The translations under genes were made by a program, and so were the position numbers. A stretch of 64,000 bases of DNA, from the NCBI GenBank assembly GCA_017408735.1, contig JAFQUB010000031.1, positions 117,537 to 181,536 on the forward strand, given 5' to 3'. Positions within the stretch are counted from its first letter, which is position 1. Each line of letters begins with the position of its first letter. The DNA comes from Lachnospiraceae bacterium (GTDB taxonomy: Bacteria > Bacillota > Clostridia > Lachnospirales > Lachnospiraceae). The notes under the pieces are model-generated. The model saw only the letters and a program-made list of their open reading frames with translations. It was not told the origin of the DNA and made no database searches. This document shows positions 54,662 through 63,922 of this stretch, piece by piece.

Positions 54662-56110
54662 ATGTTAGAAAACAAAGAAATCATGGCAAGTATAGATATA
54701 AATGGGGAAGTTCCTGTGGAAGAAACTGCAAGACAGTATTATTATATGGCAAAGGCTGCAAAATATGTGGAAGAAGAAAGCAAAGCAGCAGGCAGAAAAT
54801 TGACTTATTTCGTTCAGAATTTTGGCTGTCAGATGAACGCCAGAGATGCCGAAAAATTATCTGGTGTTATGAAAAAAATCGGTTATGAAGAAGCCTTTGA
54901 TGAAAATGCTGATTTTGTTATTTATAATACTTGTACTGTTCGAGAAAATGCTAACCTAAAAGTTTATGGACGTTTGGGTTATTTAAATGGTGTGAAAAAG
55001 AAAAATCCTCATATGAAAATCGGTTTGTGCGGCTGCATGATGCAGGAGTCGGAAGTGGTAGAAAAGATTAAGAAAAGCTATCGCCATGTAGATTTGATTT
55101 TCGGAACTCATAATGTATTTAAGTTAGCAGAATTACTGGTAACTATGTACGAATCCAAACGTACCGTAATCGATATCTGGCAGGACACCGACAAAATCGT
55201 GGAAGACCTTCCGATGGAACGAAAATACAAATTCAAATCCGGGACAAACATTATGTTCGGGTGCAACAATTTCTGTAGTTACTGCATCGTTCCTTATGTG
55301 CGTGGGAGAGAGCGAAGCCGTAATCCAAAGGATATTATTCGTGAAATCGAAACACTGGTTGCCGATGGCGTAGTGGAAATCATGCTTCTGGGACAGAATG
55401 TAAACTCCTACGGTAAAACCTTAGAAGAACCAATGTCCTTCGCAGAATTATTACAGGAAATCGAAAAAATCGAAGGGTTACAACGTATCCGCTTTATGAC
55501 TTCTCATCCAAAGGATTTATCGGATGAGCTGATAGAAGTAATGGCAAACTCTAAGAAAATATGCAAACATTTACATTTACCATTGCAGTCCGGAAGCTCA
55601 AAAGTGTTAAAAGAAATGAATCGAAGATATGACAAGGAAAAATATCTAACATTGGCAAATAAAATCCGTCAGGCAATCCCGGATATTTCCTTGACCACAG
55701 ACATCATCATCGGCTTTCCGGGGGAAACGGAAGAAGATTTCCAAGATACCATGGATGTGGTTCGTCAGGTAGAATTTGACAATGCATTTACCTTTATCTA
55801 TTCTAAGCGTACCGGAACACCTGCCGCTGTTATGGAAAATCAGATACCGGAAGATGTGACAAAAGACCGTTTTAACCGTTTGTTAAAAGAAGTTCAGGAT
55901 ATCGCCCATAAAAGAGCAGGCATGTTCGAAAATACCGTACAGGAGGTTCTGGTGGAAGAACTGAATGAGCATGATTCTGAAATGGTAACCGGACGTATGT
56001 CAAATAATATGTTGGTGCATTTTAAAGGTGGCGAAGAATTGATTGGAACACTGCAGCAGATTCGAATGAAGGAATGTAAGGGATTTTATTATTTAGGGGA
56101 GATGGAATAA
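54662..56110 (+). CDS. miaB: tRNA-2-methylthio-N6-dimethylallyladenosine synthase
   Basis: Radical-SAM methylthiotransferase acting on A37 of tRNAs; 482 residues. The N-terminal UPF0004 domain has FGCQMNARDAEKLSG, NTCTVRENA and LCGCMMQ (three Cys for the second cluster). The radical-SAM motif is CNNFCSYC, followed by VPYVRGRERSR. HLPLQSGSSKVLKEMNRRY is family-typical; TRAM domain closes the protein. AAAGG precedes ATG. The N-terminal extension of about 40 residues before the first domain is common in Clostridia. Confidence 0.95.
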   Translation: MLENKEIMASIDINGEVPVEETARQYYYMAKAAKYVEEESKAAGRKLTYFVQNFGCQMNARDAEKLSGVMKKIGYEEAFDENADFVIYNTCTVRENANLKVYGRLGYLNGVKKKNPHMKIGLCGCMMQESEVVEKIKKSYRHVDLIFGTHNVFKLAELLVTMYESKRTVIDIWQDTDKIVEDLPMERKYKFKSGTNIMFGCNNFCSYCIVPYVRGRERSRNPKDIIREIETLVADGVVEIMLLGQNVNSYGKTLEEPMSFAELLQEIEKIEGLQRIRFMTSHPKDLSDELIEVMANSKKICKHLHLPLQSGSSKVLKEMNRRYDKEKYLTLANKIRQAIPDISLTTDIIIGFPGETEEDFQDTMDVVRQVEFDNAFTFIYSKRTGTPAAVMENQIPEDVTKDRFNRLLKEVQDIAHKRAGMFENTVQEVLVEELNEHDSEMVTGRMSNNMLVHFKGGEELIGTLQQIRMKECKGFYYLGEME

Positions 56111-56142
56111 CAGCCATACAGTAAAACAAAGGGGACGAAATT

Positions 56143-59100
56143 ATGTTAACTACAAAAACAATAGAACTATATGCCGGAACTGTTATTTATAACCGAGGAC
56201 TGGAACTTTATAAACAAAACGCTATTTTAGAATTTGATGTAGATGAAGATACCTATACGGACTATATATTTGCTTCTGTTAAAGGTAGTGGTCGTAAAAC
56301 ATACCATGTAGAGCTTAGTGTTGACAAGGAAGATGGAGAAATTGTCGATTCCTATTGTTCCTGTCCGGCATACAGTAATTATGATACACCTTGTAAACAT
56401 TGTGTTGTTGCTGCATTGGGATATATTGATTACAAACGAAAATCCACAGAAAAATTGCCGTTGACTACACCTTCTTTGAAACGACTTTTACAACTCCAAA
56501 CAATGAAAAGAGCGTTGCCCTATCTGGCTGATGAATGTTATGGTAAAATTCGTTTGGAAACTTCTTTAGAATTTAAACACTTTGAGTTTTATGCCAGCTT
56601 TAAAATTGGCTATAATCATATGTATATTTTAAAGGATATTTTTGAGTTTGCCCAAAATATGGATAATAACTCTGATTTTTCTTATGGAAAGAAATTGCAA
56701 TTTATTCATACATTAGAAGCCTTTGATAAACAATTTATACCTTTGGTAAAATTTTTATGCCGGTGGGCTAACGATCATGAAGAAGAATATCAAGATCATG
56801 TTTACAGATACGGGTATGGTTATACTGCGATAACAAAAAAAATAAAAAAAATTGCACTCAGTGCATATGAATTTGAGGAACTGATAGGTATACTTCAGTA
56901 TGATAAAATACCTATTGATTTTTCTCATGAGTATTCAAAAGATTATGTTGTAACATCGGAGAATTTAGATAGAAAAATCTATTTACGCGGACTGAAATAT
57001 GGAATGGAACTGGAATTACGGGATATGAATAATTACCCCGGAAAAGATTATGATTTCTATTTCCAAAACAACAAAATATATAAATTGCCTAAAATAAAAC
57101 AGGAAAATGTTAAGAAAATTATATCTTGTATTGAAGACAATTACGGTAAAGTTTATATCCAAAAAGAAGATATTCCATCTTTTTGTCGCGATATGCTTCC
57201 TCAGTTGGAAAAATTCTTCGTTTGTGTTAAAGAAAATTTTAATGAGGAAGATTATGGCATTCCAGAAGCTATTTTTGAGATATATCTGGATAGCCCGGAG
57301 AAGGATTATATTACCTGTAAAGTTTTTGCCATTTATGGAGAAGTAAAAATTAATATATACGAACCCCTTTCGGATATTGATATGAGAGATATTGCAAAAG
57401 AAATGGAGGTAGGGCAGATTGTATCCGCTTATTGTAATGCTTATGACGAATTGGAACATTGCATGGTGCTTACGGAAGACGAAGAAAAGCTTTATCAACT
57501 TCTTACTGATGGAATTTCCACATTTCAAGAACTAGGCGAAGTATTTATTTCTGATTCCTTGAAAAGAATAAATATTTCAGACACACCAAAGGTGTCTGTA
57601 GGTGTTTCTTTATCCGGAAATCTTCTGGAATTAAAGCTTACTTCCGGAGAAATGCCAAAAGAACAATTACTTGATATATTATCTGCATATAAAAAGAAAA
57701 AGAAATTTTATCGTTTAAAAAATGGCGATTTCATCAACATCAACGATGAAGGACTTGATGTACTGCTGGAATTAAAAGAAGGGCTTGCAATTACAGATAA
57801 ACAGCTAAAACAAGAAACGATTTCTTTACCCAAATACAGAGCGATGTATCTGGACGCCGAATTAAAGGACAAACATGGATTTTCCAGTACTAAAAACAAG
57901 GATTTTAAAGCACTTGTACGAAACATGAAAACAGTAGAAGACAATGATTTTGAAGTTCCCGATAAGTTAGAGGGAATCTTGAGAGAATATCAAAAAACTG
58001 GTTTTCTGTGGATGAAAACACTAAAAAATAACGGATTTGGCGGTATTCTTGCCGATGATATGGGGCTTGGAAAAACATTACAGGTCATTACATTTTTACA
58101 GTCAGAAATGGAGGATTGTGAAAAGCTCAACAAACGTTGTCTTATCGTTTCTCCGGCTTCTTTGGTATACAACTGGCTCAGTGAATTGGAACGTTTTGCC
58201 CCTGATTTGCCGGTAAAAGTGTTAGCCGGAAACTTAAATGAACGAAAAGAAATCCTCAATAATTTGCAGGAGAAAGATATTGTTGTGACCTCTTATGATT
58301 TATTAAGAAGAGATATTGAATTGTATCAGGATATCTCGTTTGGGTATCAGATTATTGACGAAGCACAATACATAAAAAATCATACAACGCAAGTTTCCCG
58401 TGCCGTAAAAACGATTTCTGCCGACTGCAAACTGGCACTAACCGGAACGCCGGTAGAGAACCGTTTAAGTGAGTTATGGAGTATATTCGATTATTTGATG
58501 CCAGGATTTTTATATTCCTATAAAAAGTTTAGGGAAGAAATTGAACTTCCTGTTGTTCAGGAGGCACAGGAAGAAATTACACAGCGTTTACAAAAAATGA
58601 TTCGTCCGTTCGTATTACGTCGTTTGAAAAAAGAAGTTTTAAAAGACTTGCCTGATAAATTGGAAGAAAATATATATGCTCAAATGGAAGGCGAGCAGCA
58701 GAAGATATATGATGCAAATGTAAAACGCCTGCAACTTCTTTTAGATAGCCAGAGTGACGAAGAATTTAAAACAGGTAAACTTCAAATTCTGTCAGAGTTA
58801 ACAAAACTCCGCCAGTTATGTTGTGCACCTGAATTAGTTTATGAAGATTATAAGGGAAATTCTGCCAAAACAGATATGTGTATAAATTTAATCCAAAATG
58901 CTGTAGAAGGTGGTCACAAAATACTTGTATTTTCACAATTCACATCAATGCTTACAATTTTAGAGAAAAGATTAGAAGCAGAAGGAATCTCATACTATAC
59001 TTTAACCGGAAGTACTAGTAAGTTAAAAAGAAAAGAATTAGTAGAACAGTTTAATCAGGATAATACCTCCGTATTTTTCATTTCCCTAAAGGCGGGAGGA

Positions 59101-59370
59101 ACCGGTTTAAATCTGACTTCCGCAGACATTGTGATTCATTATGACCCATGGTGGAATCTTGCAGTTCAAAACCAAGCCACAGACCGTGCACATAGAATTG
59201 GACAAAAAAATGTTGTCACTGTATATAAACTTATTTCAAAAGGTACAATAGAAGAAAATATAGTGAAACTACAAGATAAGAAAAAAGCTTTGGCGGATGA
59301 AATACTAAATGGAGAAGGCATGGATAGCGGAAGCTTTTCAAAAGAGGAATTATTGGAATTATTGACTTAG
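56143..59370 (+). CDS. SWIM zinc-finger SNF2-family helicase
   Basis: 1075 residues. N-terminal SWIM finger (about 73-95; CSCPAYSNYDTPCKHC), a long middle region without clear family match, then a SNF2/RapA-type motor (about 600-1060). The motor shows ILADDMGLGKTLQ (I), IIDEAQYIKN (II; DEAQ), LTGTPVENRLSELW (III), ISLKAGGTGLNLT (V) and ATDRAHRIGQ (VI). Such proteins move on DNA and may remodel transcription or repair complexes; no specific substrate is known. GGGGAC precedes ATG, 32 bp after miaB. Confidence 0.93.
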   Translation: MLTTKTIELYAGTVIYNRGLELYKQNAILEFDVDEDTYTDYIFASVKGSGRKTYHVELSVDKEDGEIVDSYCSCPAYSNYDTPCKHCVVAALGYIDYKRKSTEKLPLTTPSLKRLLQLQTMKRALPYLADECYGKIRLETSLEFKHFEFYASFKIGYNHMYILKDIFEFAQNMDNNSDFSYGKKLQFIHTLEAFDKQFIPLVKFLCRWANDHEEEYQDHVYRYGYGYTAITKKIKKIALSAYEFEELIGILQYDKIPIDFSHEYSKDYVVTSENLDRKIYLRGLKYGMELELRDMNNYPGKDYDFYFQNNKIYKLPKIKQENVKKIISCIEDNYGKVYIQKEDIPSFCRDMLPQLEKFFVCVKENFNEEDYGIPEAIFEIYLDSPEKDYITCKVFAIYGEVKINIYEPLSDIDMRDIAKEMEVGQIVSAYCNAYDELEHCMVLTEDEEKLYQLLTDGISTFQELGEVFISDSLKRINISDTPKVSVGVSLSGNLLELKLTSGEMPKEQLLDILSAYKKKKKFYRLKNGDFININDEGLDVLLELKEGLAITDKQLKQETISLPKYRAMYLDAELKDKHGFSSTKNKDFKALVRNMKTVEDNDFEVPDKLEGILREYQKTGFLWMKTLKNNGFGGILADDMGLGKTLQVITFLQSEMEDCEKLNKRCLIVSPASLVYNWLSELERFAPDLPVKVLAGNLNERKEILNNLQEKDIVVTSYDLLRRDIELYQDISFGYQIIDEAQYIKNHTTQVSRAVKTISADCKLALTGTPVENRLSELWSIFDYLMPGFLYSYKKFREEIELPVVQEAQEEITQRLQKMIRPFVLRRLKKEVLKDLPDKLEENIYAQMEGEQQKIYDANVKRLQLLLDSQSDEEFKTGKLQILSELTKLRQLCCAPELVYEDYKGNSAKTDMCINLIQNAVEGGHKILVFSQFTSMLTILEKRLEAEGISYYTLTGSTSKLKRKELVEQFNQDNTSVFFISLKAGGTGLNLTSADIVIHYDPWWNLAVQNQATDRAHRIGQKNVVTVYKLISKGTIEENIVKLQDKKKALADEILNGEGMDSGSFSKEELLELLT

Positions 59371-59511
59371 GGGGAACTTGAAAAATTATTACTTAAATAA
59401 GCTAAAACAGAGCATCGATATTTTACTAATCGATATCAGATTGCAAAAAGAAAATACCTTCACCCAAAGCAGGCTCCTATTTACGAAACAGATGTAACCT
59501 TTTAAACATAA

Positions 59512-59781
59512 ACCTACAGGGGGTACAATAATGAAATCATTCATTTACCTATTGAACTTTGTATGAATTCTGACTTACCTTATCTGTTTCGCTTATTTTT
59601 AGACGATAGAGTAGTTCCACCTACCAGACAGGGCTTGGCAGCAGAACTCCGCAGTGTCGGAATTCCTTATTATAATCCGGATGCATTACTCCGATATAAT
59701 CATGGAGTATCTTTTGAGGACGATTATTGGATAAATTTTGATGATGAGAAAAAGACCTTTGACCAGGTTCGATTTAAATAA
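59512..59781 (+). pseudogene. Small gene or fragment in two frames, HipA-like N-terminal segment suspected
   Basis: ATG 59563 opens 72 residues (DDRVVPPTRQGLAAELRSVG...FEDDYWINFDD). Upstream in the same frame, from 59512, the reading NEIIHLPIELC looks like a natural continuation but has no ATG. Instead GGGGG and ATG 59531 give an 11-codon peptide in another frame that ends in ATGA at 59563. One more A in AAA at 59534-59536 would join them as MKIIHLPIELCMNSDL..., 83 residues. The DRVVPPTR-x-GL...DYWIN pattern recalls the N-terminus of some HipA-like proteins, but no kinase domain follows. Upstream, 59371-59511 holds nothing recognised. Could be remnant, sequence error or coupled peptide. Confidence 0.5.
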
Positions 59782-59805
59782 AAAGGAGTAAGGATAGAGG
59801 TAACC

Positions 59806-60894
59806 ATGTTAAAAGACTTCAATTTAACTCAAATCACCCCCCCATTGCTATCATGGTTTTCAGAAAATGCAAGAGTCCTGCCATGGCGGGAAGAACCTAC
59901 GCCATACCGGGTATGGGTATCGGAAATTATGTTGCAGCAGACCAGAGTAGAGGCTGTGAAACCATATTTTGAACGTTTTACAACAACTCTGCCGGATATT
60001 CAGAGCCTTGCAGAATGTGAAGAAGAAAAGCTGTTAAAGCTTTGGGAGGGGTTAGGGTATTATAACCGTGTACGGAATATGCAGATTGCTGCCAAAACCA
60101 TCATGGCAGAATATAACGGGAAGCTTCCTGACGATTATCAGGAATTAATGAAGCTGAAAGGCATTGGTCATTACACTGCCGGAGCCATTGCATCTATTGC
60201 CTACGGCAAACCGGTTCCTGCGGTAGACGGTAACGTGCTGAGAGTTATTACCAGAGTGAGTGCGGATACTTCCGATATTATGAAGGATTCTGTAAAACGT
60301 GAAATCGAACATGCATTAGCTGAAATTATACCCAAAGAACACGCCAGTGCATTTAATCAGGCATTGATGGAGCTTGGTGCTAAAATCTGTATACCTAACG
60401 GAGAACCTTTGTGCCATCAGTGTCCGTGGGGGACTTTTTGTGAAGCAAGAAAACAAAATATTTGGAAAGAGCTTCCTGTGAAGAAAAAAACTTTAAAACG
60501 TAAGATAGAAGAAAGAACTGTTTTTGTTATCCGAAAAGAAAATTCTATTGTATTAAACAAACGTCCTAAAAAAGGACTCCTTGCCGGACTGTATGAATTT
60601 CCCAATATTAAGGGGTATCTGACAGAAGAAAAGGCTTTGTGCTGGATAAAAGAACAGAAACTTCGTCCATTAAAAATCACACCTTTACAGGATGCAAAAC
60701 ACATCTTTTCTCATATTGAATGGCATATGAAGGGGTATATGGTATGGATTGATGAACTGTCAGAAGAAAACAGTGATTTTCTGTTTATCGAACTGGAAGA
60801 ATCACAACAAAATTATCCCATACCGGCTGCATTTTCCGCCTACACCAAATATATGAACATGAAACTGGGGAATGAACGATTTGAACACACATAG
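59806..60894 (+). CDS. mutY: A/G-specific adenine glycosylase
   Basis: Removes adenine paired with 8-oxoguanine; 362 residues. Helix-hairpin-helix LKGIGHYTAGAIASIAYG is followed by the catalytic Asp in PAVDGNVLRV. The FeS cluster motif is C-x6-C-x2-C-x5-C in CIPNGEPLCHQCPWGTFC. C-terminal Nudix-like domain (about 235-350) recognises 8-oxoG. An AAAGGAG site precedes ATG. The next gene starts 12 bp later. Confidence 0.95.
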   Translation: MLKDFNLTQITPPLLSWFSENARVLPWREEPTPYRVWVSEIMLQQTRVEAVKPYFERFTTTLPDIQSLAECEEEKLLKLWEGLGYYNRVRNMQIAAKTIMAEYNGKLPDDYQELMKLKGIGHYTAGAIASIAYGKPVPAVDGNVLRVITRVSADTSDIMKDSVKREIEHALAEIIPKEHASAFNQALMELGAKICIPNGEPLCHQCPWGTFCEARKQNIWKELPVKKKTLKRKIEERTVFVIRKENSIVLNKRPKKGLLAGLYEFPNIKGYLTEEKALCWIKEQKLRPLKITPLQDAKHIFSHIEWHMKGYMVWIDELSEENSDFLFIELEESQQNYPIPAAFSAYTKYMNMKLGNERFEHT

Positions 60895-60906
60895 GGGGAT
60901 GAGCGT

Positions 60907-62673
60907 TTGAAAAAACTAAAGAAAACATCGTCGTTTAACGATTTATTACTACCATTAATTATGGTAATGGCAATTTTGCCATTTATCGTATATCTTGCCA
61001 TGTATAATTGCGGATTAAGCTCCGAGTTATGGTATGGCGACAACGATATTATAGGGGATATTTACTGTTATTACAAAAGCAGAGTATTTATCCTGATTTC
61101 CATGATTTGTGCCTTTATTCTGTTACTTAGAATATTGGTTTACAAAGGATTTCAAAAACCTTGGAAGCCATTGTTACTGTTGGGAGGATATGTGGTTTTG
61201 GCAGTTGTCAGCACCATTTTCTCTCTTAATTACCAAGACTCTCTGGTAGGGTCACTTTACCATTTTGAGAGCATTTTTGCACTGGTGGGCTATGTTATCA
61301 TACTCATCTATGCTTATGTGTTTGTAAATACAAAAGAGGATATTTTATTGCTTGATAAGTTTTTTACCGGTGCTGTGGTTCTTCTGGTAATTCTTGGAGT
61401 GCTACAGGCTATGAATATGGACATATTTGATGCGGAAGCCTTCATTCGTCTGATTTCTCCGAAGGAATGGGAGAAATATGCCTTAACAAATATGCAGGAT
61501 GCTTTCATTGGAAACAATGTGTCACTTACCTTATATAACCCTAATAACGCCGGACAATATTTAGCAATGGTTTTACCATTTTTTGTTTATAAAACAATTT
61601 ATCAGGAAAATAAAAGAAAACGTGTCCTTTTTGGAATTTTATCCGTCGTTTTGCTTATTTTAGTATGGTTTACTTATTCCAGGGGAGCATTGTTAGCTGT
61701 TGTTATAGAATTTATTATAGGCTCTACTTTATTTCTATGGAAAAATATACAAAAAACGAAAGTTTTTATGAAAAAAGCAGGACTTTTCCTGTGCGGTTGT
61801 GTTATAATTTTACTCATAGCAGACGGAACACAGAATTTTAAATTTCTCAGCAGATTTTTTGATGAGAGAAGCTATTCTAAATTGGAGCAGATTCTCACAG
61901 AGCAAGACTGTATACAGATAGCTTATGATGGTCACAAATTAAAGACCGGATTTTCCTCTGATGACAGTGGGATTTTTCTTCAGTTAGAGGAGCAGGATAT
62001 CACCTCTTACTATGACAGTACGGAAGGACAGGTACTTTATCCTGATTTAGAGAACATACAAATACTTCCTATGGAATTAAACGAAGGCAAAACTCTTTTC
62101 ATTATGATAGAAGGGAAATCGTTTTCGTTTTTGTATGAAGATGGACAGTACTGGTTCTCCAATGACCTTGGAAAGCCGGATAAACTGACAGCCATTGAAG
62201 CCATTGACTTTCACGGCTTAGAATCCAAAGGCTCAGGAAGACTTTACATATGGTCAAGAACCCTGCCACTGTTAAAGCAATATTTCTTTATCGGTAGCGG
62301 TCCTGACACCTTTTACCGGGCATTTCCTCAAAATGACTACGTTGGCAAGGAAATCTATGCCGGTACTTCTGCAAGATTAATAGAAAAAGCACATAATGGT
62401 TATTTAATGACAGCCGTACAGACCGGTGTGGTTTCACTGATTCTTTTGCTTGTATTTTATGGCTGGTATGTAAAAACCTTTATCCGTCACATAAAACAGA
62501 ACAGAATTACATCATTAAAGGATATTTTGGGGATATCATTCTTTATAGGAACGATAGGTTATATGTTCAGCAGCCTGTTTTATGATTCGTCTTTACAATG
62601 CACACCATTGTTTTGTATCTTTTTGGGAATCAGCATGTCTATTATGCTGTCTGATACAACAGTGGAATCATAA
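60907..62673 (+). CDS. O-antigen ligase/Wzy-like membrane protein with inserted outer domain
   Basis: 588 residues, about 12 membrane helices. NPNNAGQYLAMVLPF and YSRGALLAVVIEF are Wzy_C/WaaL-type segments. A non-membrane stretch of about 150 residues (about 315-465) lies between two helices, larger than the usual loop, then EKAHNGYLMTAVQTG, the second conserved part. It starts with TTG 60907 behind GGGGG; an ATG at 60899 soon meets a stop. Family members polymerise or ligate glycans on lipid carriers. No other glycan genes are near, so the substrate is unknown. Confidence 0.85.
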   Translation: MKKLKKTSSFNDLLLPLIMVMAILPFIVYLAMYNCGLSSELWYGDNDIIGDIYCYYKSRVFILISMICAFILLLRILVYKGFQKPWKPLLLLGGYVVLAVVSTIFSLNYQDSLVGSLYHFESIFALVGYVIILIYAYVFVNTKEDILLLDKFFTGAVVLLVILGVLQAMNMDIFDAEAFIRLISPKEWEKYALTNMQDAFIGNNVSLTLYNPNNAGQYLAMVLPFFVYKTIYQENKRKRVLFGILSVVLLILVWFTYSRGALLAVVIEFIIGSTLFLWKNIQKTKVFMKKAGLFLCGCVIILLIADGTQNFKFLSRFFDERSYSKLEQILTEQDCIQIAYDGHKLKTGFSSDDSGIFLQLEEQDITSYYDSTEGQVLYPDLENIQILPMELNEGKTLFIMIEGKSFSFLYEDGQYWFSNDLGKPDKLTAIEAIDFHGLESKGSGRLYIWSRTLPLLKQYFFIGSGPDTFYRAFPQNDYVGKEIYAGTSARLIEKAHNGYLMTAVQTGVVSLILLLVFYGWYVKTFIRHIKQNRITSLKDILGISFFIGTIGYMFSSLFYDSSLQCTPLFCIFLGISMSIMLSDTTVES

Positions 62674-62745
62674 TGATTTAAAATAATGGCTTATCCATTA
62701 TTCTAAATAAAACTATATAATACTTTAAGAAAAGGAGGGGATTCT

Positions 62746-63864
62746 ATGAATCTCAAAAAAAGAATTGCAGTGTTTTTGTGCTTGCTGTTAGTACTTCCAA
62801 CGCTGCTCCAAAGTCTTCCGGGGCTTACCTTGGAAGCAAATGCTGCCGGTACAAACCGTTTAAACACCAGCCTGTCAGGGTGGGTGTACACCCGTACCGG
62901 AGAAGAAAATCCTTCTTACATGGGTTCACAGGAACTTATTTTAGAAGTTGGGCAGGAAGTTGATTTTTCATCTTATTTTTATTGGTATAATTCATCCAAT
63001 TATAGCAGTAAATGTTTAAGCGAAGTAAGTGGTGAAAAGTATTCTTCTTCCAATAAAAATGTTGCCGGTATTACTAAAGCAGGTGTACTTACTGCCAAAA
63101 AGCAGGGTAGCACCCAAATTACCGTGAATTACAAAAATCAGGGCATCAAAGTCAACATTAAAGTAACTGAAAAAAAATATACCAAAAACAAAAAAATAGC
63201 ATCCTTGAATTCAACTATTGAAAAAGCTTGGAAAAAATATGGAAAGAAAACCATTACAGCCAAAAACGTAACAACTTTATATAACGAAATGGTTAAAATC
63301 AGAAAAACGGCACTGGAATGTAATAAAATTCTTAATAACACCAGCAACTATCCTGCGATTTTATCCAGTACCGTTTCTATCAAAGAAGGCTATTACTACA
63401 ACTATTATGTTTTAATTAACTATGGAAAATATAATCAGTTAACTCAAAAATTATATGAATTTACTGCAAGTAAAAAGAACAGTATTGTTGCAACTATCAG
63501 CACCAAAAATCTGACTGCGAAATCCGTCAAGGTAAGCGGAAAGAAGTTGACCGTTAATTTAAACAAAAAATTGACTACTGCCCATTTAACAACAGTAGCT
63601 TATTTTGGTAGTATGGACAGCCAGATTACTTCAAAATCCGGGTTGAAAATCAATTATTCCATCTACAAAGGTAACGGCTTGAAAGTGACTACCTTTGACA
63701 CAAAAGGAAAAGAAGTGATGACCGGTACAGTTACATTAAAACCGGGTAACAAAACCATTGCCATAAAAATGAAAAAGAAACTGGCAAAAGGCAACTATTA
63801 TGTAGCATTCTACAATGGTTACAAAGGCTATGCGTTATCCTGCTCTAAGGCATTCAAAGTGTAA
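62746..63864 (+). CDS. Secreted protein with Ig-like domain, function unknown
   Basis: 372 residues. Signal peptide with probable cleavage after ANA (about 33). A Big_2-like domain (about 60-140; SSSNKNVAGITKAGVLTAKK) is followed by a Lys-rich helical region (about 145-245) and a C-terminal beta domain (about 245-370; SVKVSGKKLTVNLNKKL). AAAGGAGGGG precedes ATG. No wall-anchor motif. I recognise no catalytic site; a surface or matrix protein is likely. The high Lys content suggests binding to anionic polymers. Confidence 0.75.
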   Translation: MNLKKRIAVFLCLLLVLPTLLQSLPGLTLEANAAGTNRLNTSLSGWVYTRTGEENPSYMGSQELILEVGQEVDFSSYFYWYNSSNYSSKCLSEVSGEKYSSSNKNVAGITKAGVLTAKKQGSTQITVNYKNQGIKVNIKVTEKKYTKNKKIASLNSTIEKAWKKYGKKTITAKNVTTLYNEMVKIRKTALECNKILNNTSNYPAILSSTVSIKEGYYYNYYVLINYGKYNQLTQKLYEFTASKKNSIVATISTKNLTAKSVKVSGKKLTVNLNKKLTTAHLTTVAYFGSMDSQITSKSGLKINYSIYKGNGLKVTTFDTKGKEVMTGTVTLKPGNKTIAIKMKKKLAKGNYYVAFYNGYKGYALSCSKAFKV

Positions 63865-63897
63865 CAGTTCAGCCTTGTAATTTATCCAACGGGTATT

Positions 63898-63922
63898 ACA
63901 CCGGCTAAAATATAGCCGGTGT
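63898..63922. terminator. Strong hairpin between the secreted-protein gene and the minus-strand ORF
   Basis: ACACCGGCTA (63898-63907) pairs with TAGCCGGTGT (63913-63922), and outer GGGT/GCCC bases extend it. Convergent position fits a terminator, although no long T-run follows on the plus strand. The left arm includes the stop codon of the minus-strand ORF. Confidence 0.6.

Noticed and set aside
54607..54888. Open frame overlapping the start of miaB
   Set aside because: It begins in the terminator hairpin and runs out of frame inside miaB, whose N-terminal motifs are clear.
57016..57528. Minus-strand open frame inside the SWIM-SNF2 gene
   Set aside because: Phe/Ile/Asn-rich antisense product of AT-rich coding DNA, without ribosome site or homology signal.
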